This document shows, in pieces, positions 1-5,978 of a stretch of 16,977 bases of DNA. The position numbers were made by a program, and so were the translations under genes. Location of the stretch: the NCBI GenBank assembly GCA_037440925.1, contig JBBITF010000063.1:1-16977 (forward strand). The letters run 5' to 3'. The stretch is from JAABUE01 sp037440925 (lineage in GTDB: Bacteria > Chloroflexota > Anaerolineae > Anaerolineales > Villigracilaceae). Every line of letters begins with the position of its first letter. Position 1 is the first letter of the stretch. The notes under the pieces are model-generated. The model had not been told where the DNA came from, made no database searches, and was given only the letters and a program-made list of their open reading frames with translations.

Positions 1-122
1 GCCGCACCGACACCCGGAATTCGGTTGGTAAAGTTCAGGTTGTTGCAGTGGAGTCTTTAAAGTTTCGCCATTTTGAGGAGGGTATTCGGATAAAATTTGT
101 CCTTTTGCAGTGGGGTCAAGAG

Positions 123-128
123 TATAAC
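123..128 (+). promoter_or_regulatory. Possible upstream -10 box (P1)
   Basis: TATAAC matches the sigma-70 -10 consensus at five of six positions and is directly followed by the first operator-like repeat at 129-144. No good -35 is seen at 16-18 bp; the nearest TTG-containing hexamer lies about 20 bp upstream. It may be a weak or activator-dependent second promoter of the deaminase operon. Seen: the box and its placement. Inferred: promoter activity. Confidence 0.3.
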
Positions 129-144
129 ACAAGTTGTCAGACAA
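129..144. promoter_or_regulatory. Operator-like repeat, copy 1
   Basis: ACAAGTTGTCAGACAA, identical to 294-309. It contains the dyad TTGTC-A-GACAA (134-144) plus an outward ACAA half-site that makes a second overlapping dyad. TTGTCNGACAA fits the general GntR-superfamily pattern TNGTNNNACNA. The likely ligand is the GntR/HutC-type regulator encoded at 3600-4355, by inference from its position in the same operon. Confidence 0.55.
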
Positions 145-213
145 GCCAATGATAGCCGCCCTATTACAAGGAAGGTAGAGTCATTATATCATCAGCCCAT
201 CTTCAATGCTACG

Positions 214-233
214 ATGTCCATCATGATGTACAT
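214..233. promoter_or_regulatory. 20-bp imperfect palindrome, candidate regulator site
   Basis: ATGTCCATCATGATGTACAT pairs at nine of ten positions around its centre, with a perfect inner CATCATGATG. It lies about 28 bp upstream of the -35 hexamer at 261, a typical position for an activator or second regulator. It does not resemble the TTGTC/GACAA operators, so a different protein would bind it. Function is inferred from symmetry and position only. Confidence 0.35.
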
Positions 234-260
234 TGGTTTGACGCTTTAACCGTTTTTGAA

Positions 261-289
261 TTGACATCCTCGCCAAAATTTGCTACACT
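261..289 (+). promoter_or_regulatory. Sigma-70-like promoter of the deaminase operon (P2)
   Basis: A perfect -35 TTGACA (261-266) is followed after exactly 17 bp by a -10 TACACT (284-289, four of six). Transcription would start near 296, inside the operator-like repeat at 294-309, which is the classic placement for repression. The promoter lies downstream of the TTG at 280 in effect (the -10 follows it), so an extended N-terminus for the amidohydrolase from 280 is excluded and the ATG at 346 is favoured. Confidence 0.65.
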
Positions 290-293
290 ATAG

Positions 294-309
294 ACAAGTT
301 GTCAGACAA
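294..309. promoter_or_regulatory. Operator-like repeat, copy 2, at the transcription start
   Basis: Exact copy of the 16-bp sequence at 129-144. With the preceding base it forms alternating half-sites GACAA-G-TTGTC-A-GACAA over 293-309, allowing two overlapping dyads. It directly follows the -10 box, so a bound repressor would block initiation. It probably binds the GntR-family regulator at 3600-4355, which would make the operon autoregulated. Confidence 0.6.
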
Positions 310-345
310 ATTATCTGCGCTACCTGCAAGTTCAATCAGCACCCC

Positions 346-1731
346 ATGTCCACTCTTCTGGTCAAACACGCCTATCTTGTCACGATGGACGACCACCGGC
401 GGGAGATTCCCGATGGTGGCCTTTTCGTCCGCGATGGCTTCATTGAGCAGGTTGGGCCAACCGACAGTTTGCCCCACGAGGCCGACGAAATCCTCGACCT
501 GCGCGGCCACCTCCTCCTGCCGGGGCTGGTTAACACCCATCACCACTTCTACCAGACCCTCACCCGCGCCGTCCCGCCTGCTCAGGACGCCAATCTGTTC
601 AACTGGCTGAAGACGCTCTACCCCATCTGGGCGCGGCTCACCCCCCAAGATATCTTCATCTCTGCGCAAACGGCCCTGGCTGAACTGGCGCTTTCGGGCT
701 GCACCACCGCCTCCGACCACCTCTACCTCTACCCGAACGGCTCGAAACTGGACGATGAGATTGCCGCCGCCAAAGAGATCGGCGTCCGCATCCACGCCTC
801 GCGCGGCTCGATGAGTTTGAGCGAAAAAGACGGCGGCCTGCCGCCCGATTCGGTGGTGGACAGCGAGGAGAACATCCTGCGCGACAGCCAGCGGCTGATC
901 GAAACCTACCACGACCCGCGGCCGGGTTCGTTCGTCCAGATCGTCCTCGCCCCCTGCTCGCCCTTCTCGGTGACCGGCGACCTGATGCGCGAATCGGCCC
1001 GCCTGGCGCGGCAGTATGGCGTCCATCTGCACACCCACCTGGCCGAGACGGAGGACGAGGAGCAGTTCTGCCTGCAAAAGTTCGGCTACCGCCCCGTCCC
1101 CTACATGCAGTCGCTCGATTGGGTGGGCGAGGATGTCTGGTTTGCCCATGCCATCTACGTCAACGTCGAGGAAGTGCAGACCTTTGCCAGACACGGCTGC
1201 GGCGTGGCGCACTGTCCCTCCTCGAACATGCGCCTGGCCTCCGGCATCGCCCCGATCAAGGAATACCTGGCGGCGGGCGTCAAAGTCGGCCTGGGCGTGG
1301 ACGGCAGCGCCAGCAACGACGGTTCGCACATGCTGACCGAGGCCCGTCAGGCCATGCTGCTGGCGCGGCTCAAGGAAGGCATCACCGGCTTTTCGCTTTC
1401 TAACGACCCATCGCGCAAACTGATGACGGCGCGCGATGCCCTCTGGCTGGCCACGCGCGGCGGGGCGGCTGTGCTGGGGCGGAGCGACATCGGCAGCCTG
1501 GAGGCCGGCAAATGCGCCGATTTCTTCGCCATCAAACTCGACCGGCTGGAATACGCCGGCGCGCTGCACGACCCGGTGGCGGCAGCGGTCTTCTGTCACC
1601 CCGTCCGCGCCGACTACACGGTCATCGGCGGCCGGTTCGTCGTCCGCGCCGGGCAGCTGACCACGCTCGACGAGAGGAAACTGGTCGAACGGCACAACCG
1701 GGCGGCCAGGCGGCTGCTGGAGGCGGCATGA
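346..1731 (+). CDS. 8-oxoguanine deaminase-type amidohydrolase
   Basis: Predicted cytosolic metal-dependent deaminase of the ATZ/TRZ-like amidohydrolase superfamily, 461 aa, probably converting 8-oxoguanine to urate. Seen: the strand-1 metal motif HHH at residues 65-67 in PGLVNTHHHFYQTLTRA, a second ligand region HTHLAET near 230, AHCPSSNMRLASGIAP near 305, and the late Asp in GVDGSASND near 322. The SRGSMSLSEKDGGLPPDS stretch and the LAPCSPFSVT segment are what I know from 8-oxoguanine deaminases (Pa0142 type), which separates it from plain guanine deaminase, SsnA and AtzB. The start is the ATG at 346 because the promoter -10 and operator lie at 284-309; no strong Shine-Dalgarno is seen. It is the first gene of the operon and visibly more GC-rich in third positions than the next two genes. 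Alternative: an SsnA-like or other purine/triazine aminohydrolase. Confidence 0.8.
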   Translation: MSTLLVKHAYLVTMDDHRREIPDGGLFVRDGFIEQVGPTDSLPHEADEILDLRGHLLLPGLVNTHHHFYQTLTRAVPPAQDANLFNWLKTLYPIWARLTPQDIFISAQTALAELALSGCTTASDHLYLYPNGSKLDDEIAAAKEIGVRIHASRGSMSLSEKDGGLPPDSVVDSEENILRDSQRLIETYHDPRPGSFVQIVLAPCSPFSVTGDLMRESARLARQYGVHLHTHLAETEDEEQFCLQKFGYRPVPYMQSLDWVGEDVWFAHAIYVNVEEVQTFARHGCGVAHCPSSNMRLASGIAPIKEYLAAGVKVGLGVDGSASNDGSHMLTEARQAMLLARLKEGITGFSLSNDPSRKLMTARDALWLATRGGAAVLGRSDIGSLEAGKCADFFAIKLDRLEYAGALHDPVAAAVFCHPVRADYTVIGGRFVVRAGQLTTLDERKLVERHNRAARRLLEAA

Positions 1732-1784
1732 GTGGAGTCCTGGCGACGGTGGCGATCATGTGGCTGGCTATGTGGGTTCTGTGA
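1728..1784 (+). CDS. Possible 18-residue hydrophobic peptide ORF
   Basis: A tiny ORF, MSGVLATVAIMWLAMWVL, starts at an ATG that overlaps the preceding stop (ATGA, 1728-1731) and has a GGAGG at 1719-1723, four bases upstream. The whole peptide would be one short membrane segment. It may be a translational-coupling leader for the adenine deaminase 24 bp downstream, the 5' remnant of a lost membrane-protein gene, or chance. I do not recognise it. Confidence 0.2.
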   Translation: MSGVLATVAIMWLAMWVL

Positions 1785-1807
1785 TAAGCAAAATAGGGAA
1801 AAGAAAT

Positions 1808-3607
1808 ATGCCAAACGATTCAAAAGTCATAAAAACATTGGTTGACGTTGCCATGGGGCGCAAACCTGCCGAGCTAGTCGTTCGCCAGGGAAGATGGGTC
1901 TGTGTGCAAGCAGGAGAAATCATCCCCGATACCGACATCGCCATAGTGGATGGGCGTGTCGCATTTGTAGGAGCAGACGCCTCTCACTGTATCGGCCCCG
2001 AAACGAGGATAGTGGAAGCCGACGGCCGCTATTTGACGCCAGGTTTGCTAGACGGCCACATGCACGTTGAATCGGGCATGGTCACAGTGACCGAGTTTGT
2101 GCGCGCCGTAGCACCGCGCGGTACAACAGGCATGTTCATTGACCCTCACGAGATCGCTAATGTGTTTGGTATGAGAGGTGTGCGCCTGATGGTGGACGAG
2201 GCCGCCGTGCAACCTATTCATGTCTGGGTGCAAATGCCCTCCTGTGTCCCCTCGGCGCCCGGGTTGGAAACTCCCGGCGCCTCCATTGGCCCCGCAGAAG
2301 TGGCTGAGGCCATGAACTGGCCAGGCATCATTGGCCTGGGCGAAATGATGAACTTTCCTGGGGTATTCAATGGCAATGAAGAAATGCTGGCTGAGATGGC
2401 CGTCACGCACCAGGCCGGCAAGGTCATTGGCGGGCATTATCCTGCGCCAGAACTGGGGCGGCTCTTTCACGGTTATGTGGCCGGTGGGCCAGAAGATGAT
2501 CACGAAGGCACGCGGCTGGAAGATGCCGTTGCACGAATACGCCAGGGGATGAAAGCCATGTTGCGTTATGGCTCGGCCTGGCACGATGTCGAAACGCAAA
2601 TCAAGGCGATTACCCAATTGGGGCTAGATTCACGCCATTTCATCTTATGCACCGATGATTCGCACGCTCAAACCATCTCCCACGAAGGTCACATGGATCG
2701 CGTCTTGCGTCACGCCATGGCGCAAGGTCTGGACCCGATGACGGCTATTCAAATGTGTACTATCAACACCGCCGAACATTTTGGCTTGAGCCGCGAGATG
2801 GGTTTGATTGCCCCCGGCCGCTGGGCCGATGTGATACTAGTCAAAGACTTGCGTCATTTCCGGGCAGACATGGTCATTGCCAAAGGACGGGTGATCGCTG
2901 AAGAGGGTGTCTGGAAAGAAGAATTGCCCGTCGTGGCGTATCCCGCCTGGGCAACGCAGTCGGTCCACTTGTCCAGGCCACTCACGGCACAAGACTTTGT
3001 CTTGAAAGCAGATGGGGAACACGGCATCGAATGGACTGCTAATGTCATCGGGATTATCGAGAACCAGGCGCCTACGCGACATTTACGGATTCCGGTTACG
3101 ATCAACGCCGGTGAAGTGCATATTGATATGAAACGAGACCTCGCCAAGGTTGCGTTGGTAGAACGTCACCATGGCAGTGGAAGGGTGACTGTCGGCCTGG
3201 TCAACGGCTTCGGGTTCACTGAAAAATGCGCCATTGCATCCACAGTCGCTCATGATAGCCACCATATGATCGTCGTCGGTACAGATGAGGCCGATATGGC
3301 GGAAGCGGTCAACCGTTTGGCACAATGCGGCGGCGGTCAGGTAGTGGTCAAAGGAGGCCAGGTTGTCGGTCAGGTAGAATTGAAGATTGGCGGTTTGATG
3401 TCCAATGAGAAAGTGGATCTTGTAGCGCAAAAGGCCGCCAGCGTCTTGCAAGGTTTTCGCGCTTGTGGCTGCACGCTCAACAATCCTAACATGCAACTCT
3501 CGCTGATGGCTTTGGTGGTTATCCCTGAATTACGCATTTCGGACAAGGGATTGGTGGATGCGAAAAAATTCCAAGTCATCCCGGTCTTGGAGAAAAGTAA
3601 TGAGTAA
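1808..3607 (+). CDS. ade: Adenine deaminase
   Basis: Predicted adenine deaminase (adenine to hypoxanthine plus ammonia), 599 aa, a usual length for the Ade family of the amidohydrolase superfamily. Seen: N-terminal composite domain, then PGLLDGHMHVESGM with HxH at residues 84-86, GTTGMFIDPHEIANVFG near 105-125, GEMMNFPGV near 180, GHYP near 210, and TDDSHA near 280 with the late metal-binding Asp. The C-terminal ade-specific domain runs from about 410, with VAHDSHHMIVVG near 480 and a GG(L)MSNEK segment near 535. The ATG at 1808 is preferred over an earlier ATG at 1760 because AGGGAA lies seven bases upstream and family members begin near here. Its stop overlaps the regulator start (3600-3607), indicating coupling. 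Base use is less GC-rich than the upstream amidohydrolase, hinting at separate origins. Confidence 0.92.
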   Translation: MPNDSKVIKTLVDVAMGRKPAELVVRQGRWVCVQAGEIIPDTDIAIVDGRVAFVGADASHCIGPETRIVEADGRYLTPGLLDGHMHVESGMVTVTEFVRAVAPRGTTGMFIDPHEIANVFGMRGVRLMVDEAAVQPIHVWVQMPSCVPSAPGLETPGASIGPAEVAEAMNWPGIIGLGEMMNFPGVFNGNEEMLAEMAVTHQAGKVIGGHYPAPELGRLFHGYVAGGPEDDHEGTRLEDAVARIRQGMKAMLRYGSAWHDVETQIKAITQLGLDSRHFILCTDDSHAQTISHEGHMDRVLRHAMAQGLDPMTAIQMCTINTAEHFGLSREMGLIAPGRWADVILVKDLRHFRADMVIAKGRVIAEEGVWKEELPVVAYPAWATQSVHLSRPLTAQDFVLKADGEHGIEWTANVIGIIENQAPTRHLRIPVTINAGEVHIDMKRDLAKVALVERHHGSGRVTVGLVNGFGFTEKCAIASTVAHDSHHMIVVGTDEADMAEAVNRLAQCGGGQVVVKGGQVVGQVELKIGGLMSNEKVDLVAQKAASVLQGFRACGCTLNNPNMQLSLMALVVIPELRISDKGLVDAKKFQVIPVLEKSNE

Positions 3608-4355
3608 TTTTCCCTTTCAACGCCTACAATCGGAGTTGGCAACCTTGATTGCGCGCACTCCGGCCGGAGAACGCTTGCTTTCAGAGCCAGAACTCTCCCG
3701 CAAGTTAGGCGTTTCACGCGCCACGCTGCGCGAGGCAATGCGCACCTTTGAGGCGCAGGGGCTGATACGCCGCCGCCAAGGTTCTGGGACGTTTGTGGTT
3801 GAACAAACGCCGGTGCTGGAAAGCGGGCTGGAGGTGTTAGAAAGCCTGGAAAGCATGGCAAGACGACGCGGTCTGAGCGTGAGCGTCAGCGATTTACAGG
3901 TCGAAAGAATTTATGCCGACCAGGAATTGGCGGAGGGATTGGGGCTGCCATTGGCTTCCCGGCTGGTCTGCATCCAACGTGTGATTTGCACAAATAGACG
4001 ACCTGTAGCCTACTTGGTGGATACTTTGCCGGAGACCTTCCTCAAACCCGAAGACTTGCCAAACACCTTTGGCGGTTCTGTGCTGGACTTTCTGATTGCT
4101 CGCGGCACCCCTTTGACAGCCTCGCGAGCAGAGATTACCGCCGTTAGCGCACCGGCAGACGTGGCGCGGGCGCTCGAAATCCAGCGCGGAGATGTGCTTT
4201 TGCGATTTACAGCGCAGTTGTACACGGCAGACGGCGTTGTTGTAGATTATTCGGTCAGCAATTTCATTCCTGGCCACTTCAATTTTCATGTCGTAAGGCG
4301 CGTTGGAATTGGAAATGGTAAGGTACAAAGAACGCCGGAATCTACACAAAACTAG
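3600..4355 (+). CDS. GntR-family regulator, HutC/UTRA subfamily
   Basis: Predicted cytosolic DNA-binding repressor of 251 aa. Seen: an N-terminal winged helix-turn-helix (about residues 5-70) with LLSEPELSRKLGVSRATL, then REAMRTFEAQGLIRRRQGSGTFV including the wing. A UTRA-type effector domain follows from about 85 to 240, with the conserved pattern of a small-molecule sensor (VCIQRVICTNRRPVAYLVDT; later YSVSNFIPGHFNF). The ATG at 3600 overlaps the adenine deaminase stop and has GGAG at 3589-3592. Co-transcription with purine deaminases suggests the effector is a purine or a breakdown product; this is inference. Likely targets are the TTGTC/GACAA dyads at 129-144, 294-309 and 11657-11668. The last one fits the HutC-subfamily consensus GTNTANAC exactly. 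Confidence 0.88.
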   Translation: MSNFPFQRLQSELATLIARTPAGERLLSEPELSRKLGVSRATLREAMRTFEAQGLIRRRQGSGTFVVEQTPVLESGLEVLESLESMARRRGLSVSVSDLQVERIYADQELAEGLGLPLASRLVCIQRVICTNRRPVAYLVDTLPETFLKPEDLPNTFGGSVLDFLIARGTPLTASRAEITAVSAPADVARALEIQRGDVLLRFTAQLYTADGVVVDYSVSNFIPGHFNFHVVRRVGIGNGKVQRTPESTQN

Positions 4356-4369
4356 GAAAAACATTGTTT

Positions 4370-5614
4370 ATGAAAGACGTAAACATTTTACCGGTAGAAA
4401 AAATCCATCGGCAAGTCGAACTGGCGCGTGCTGACGTTATCCAGTTTATGCGCGACATTTGCGCCATTCCCAGCATGGATGGCCAAATCAAGGACGTAGG
4501 GGAGCGGATTCAGGCCGAAATGCGCAAACTCGGCTTCGACGAGGCGCGCTTCGATAAGATGGGCAATACCATCGGGCGCATCGGCAACGGGCCGAAGGTG
4601 CTCGTCTTCGACTCGCACATTGACACGGTCGGCGTGGGCGACCCGGATGAGTGGGAGTGGGATCCCTTCACCGGCAAGGTGGAAAACGGCATTCTGTATG
4701 CGCGCGGCGCCTGCGACGAGAAGAATTCCACCCCTGGCATGGTCTATGGCCTGGCGCTGGCGCGCGACCTCGGCCTGCTGGATGGATACACCGCTTATTA
4801 CTTCGGCAACATGGAAGAGCAGTGCGATGGCATTGCCCCCAATGCCTTTGTGGAAGTGGACCCGCAGGTGCGGCCCGACTTTGTGGTCATCGGCGAGCCA
4901 ACCCGCATGCAGGTCTATCGCGGTCACAAGGGGCGGGTGGAGTTACGCGTGATTGCCAAGGGCCGCTCGGCACACGCCGCCTCGCATTATTTGGGCGATA
5001 ATGCCGTCTATAAGATGGCAGGCATTATCGCTGCGATTCGCGACCTCGACCGGCGCATGCGTTTCGGTTTCGGCTATCATCCGGTGCAGGGCTACGCCTC
5101 GATTGCCGTAACCGACGCCGAGGCGCGCACCGCCTCGCTCAATGCCGTCCCCGACCAGTTCACTATCTACATTGACCGCCGCATGACCCTCAGCGAGACC
5201 CGCGAGGAGGTCATTGCTCAGGTGAAGGGCCTGATTCCCGATTACTTGCAGGAAGAAATCCACGTGGAGGAGTTGTACTACGATACGCCTTCCTACACTG
5301 GCTTCGTCTTCCCGGTCTCGAAGTTTTACCCGCCCTGGCTGCTGGAGGATACTCACCCCCTGATTCAGGCTGCCCAGCGGGCGGTGGAAATGCTTTGGAA
5401 GAAGCGGGAACTGGGAACGTGGGATTTCTCCACCAACGGCACCTATTGGGCCGGCAAAGCGGGCATCCCTTCCATTGGCTTTGGGCCGGGCGATGAGAAG
5501 TTCGCTCACACCAACCTGGAACAGGTGCCTCTGGACGATGTGGCGGCAGCGACTGCGTTCTATGCTCTGTTGCCGGGTGTGGCTGGTAAACAGGCAAGGT
5601 ACACAGGTACATAG
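4370..5614 (+). CDS. M20-family metallohydrolase, YgeY-like
   Basis: Predicted cytosolic dinuclear-metal amidohydrolase/peptidase of the M20/ArgE/DapE family, 414 aa. Seen: HxD in SHIDTV (H83, D85), bridging Asp in ACDEKN (D116), the EE pair in NMEEQCDG (149-150), Glu in IGEPT (E176), the dimerisation-domain His in GRSAHAA, and the late His in FAHTNLEQV. The overall sequence most resembles YgeY, grouped with selenium/purine-catabolism genes in E. coli; the true substrate is unknown, perhaps an N-carbamoyl or ureido intermediate. The ATG at 4370 is chosen over TTG at 4364; AGGA at 4354-4357 overlaps the GntR stop. The last residues (ARYTGT) are encoded by CAGGTA-type repeat DNA, so the natural C-terminus has probably been replaced or extended. 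Confidence 0.85.
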   Translation: MKDVNILPVEKIHRQVELARADVIQFMRDICAIPSMDGQIKDVGERIQAEMRKLGFDEARFDKMGNTIGRIGNGPKVLVFDSHIDTVGVGDPDEWEWDPFTGKVENGILYARGACDEKNSTPGMVYGLALARDLGLLDGYTAYYFGNMEEQCDGIAPNAFVEVDPQVRPDFVVIGEPTRMQVYRGHKGRVELRVIAKGRSAHAASHYLGDNAVYKMAGIIAAIRDLDRRMRFGFGYHPVQGYASIAVTDAEARTASLNAVPDQFTIYIDRRMTLSETREEVIAQVKGLIPDYLQEEIHVEELYYDTPSYTGFVFPVSKFYPPWLLEDTHPLIQAAQRAVEMLWKKRELGTWDFSTNGTYWAGKAGIPSIGFGPGDEKFAHTNLEQVPLDDVAAATAFYALLPGVAGKQARYTGT

Positions 5615-5630
5615 GTAAACAGGTAAATGG
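5584..5630. repeat. CAGGTA-like repeat cluster, left side
   Basis: Degenerate tandem units of about six to eight bases built on (C/T)AGGTA, covering the end of the M20 gene, its stop and the next start codon. Examples are GGTACACAGGTACATAGG followed by TAAACAGGTAAATGG. A 13-bp segment AGGTAAACAGGTA (5613-5625) recurs as its exact reverse complement at 5922-5934 on the far side of the small ORF. Confidence 0.8.
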
Positions 5631-5908
5631 AAACGCTGGCCAGATTGATTGACGCACGCGTGTTGCAATACATTGCTCAACCCGAATTTGAAGCGCTTTA
5701 CAAACTAATCCACCAAACAGAACAGGCACTCAACGGTTTTATGGCATATGTCCGCCGTCAACGCGCCGGCGCGCAAGAATATGGCGACAAGAAAATCCGC
5801 GAAGATCAGGCGGAATATTACGCAAGTTTGGAAGATGAAGAAGATGAATATGTACTAGGTAGGCAGGCGAAAACGTACACAGGTACAGGTACACAGGTAG
5901 ACAGGTAG
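5627..5908 (+). CDS. Small ORF, probable C-terminal fragment of a four-helix-bundle (23S-IVS-type) protein
   Basis: A 93-residue acidic, helical product. The segment from ETLARLIDARVLQYIAQPEF to LNGFMAYVRR looks like the last two helices of the four-helix-bundle proteins encoded by 23S rRNA intervening sequences and related scattered genes (ELET...LA..LGY...E...L......L...LN.L). The first roughly 70 residues usual for that family are absent: the ATG sits where the family has an internal Leu/Met-Glu-Thr. An acidic tail (DQAEYYASLEDEEDEY) follows, and the last 12 or so residues (TYTGTGTQVDR) are translated repeat DNA. Start and stop both lie in CAGGTA repeats, and no good Shine-Dalgarno is visible. 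It is best read as a 5'-truncated remnant that may or may not be expressed. Family assignment is from pattern memory and is moderate. Confidence 0.45.
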   Translation: METLARLIDARVLQYIAQPEFEALYKLIHQTEQALNGFMAYVRRQRAGAQEYGDKKIREDQAEYYASLEDEEDEYVLGRQAKTYTGTGTQVDR

Positions 5909-5945
5909 AGATGTACTTGTGTACCTGTTTACCTTTACCTGTGCA
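5869..5945. repeat. CAGGTA-like repeat cluster, right side, with inverted arm
   Basis: Direct units such as GTACACAGGTACAGGTACAC and CAGGTAGACAGGTAG (to about 5908) are followed by the same motif inverted (GTGTACCTGTTTACCTTTAC at 5919 onward). ACAGGTACAC (5885-5894) and GTGTACCTGT (5919-5928) form a perfect 10-bp stem with a 24-nt loop. TACCTGTTTACCT (5922-5934) is the reverse complement of 5613-5625. The cluster supplies the stop codon of the small ORF. Confidence 0.8.
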
Positions 5946-5978
5946 CTTAATCACTAAACCACCAAAAGGAGTTTCACA

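Larger units (their letters stand above)
1..345. other. Upstream intergenic control region
   Basis: This stretch contains no convincing gene. A plus-strand frame is open from the left edge to a stop at 150-152, but it has no visible start and no recognisable motif, so it could be the tail of an upstream gene or chance. The rest is AT-richer than the genes and holds two promoter-like elements (near 123 and 261-289), two identical 16-bp operator-like repeats (129-144 and 294-309) and a 20-bp imperfect dyad (214-233). It reads as the control region of the deaminase operon that follows. Confidence 0.6.

Noticed and set aside
3..152. Open plus-strand frame at the left edge
   Set aside because: No start, no recognised motif, and its end overlaps a promoter-like box and an operator-like repeat. 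It may be chance or an upstream gene tail; not enough support for a gene.
183..188. ATTATA, a perfect minus-strand -10 for a divergent promoter
   Set aside because: No acceptable minus-strand -35 at 16-18 bp and no leftward gene is visible in 1-180.
283..1695. Long minus-strand open frame opposite the 8-oxoguanine deaminase
   Set aside because: It mirrors a GC-rich codon-biased gene, has low-complexity Arg/Gly/Val-rich content with no family motif and no ribosome binding site; the plus-strand frame has clear amidohydrolase motifs.
5584..5945. CRISPR array
   Set aside because: Units are six to eight bases, degenerate and without spacers of constant length; no cas genes nearby.
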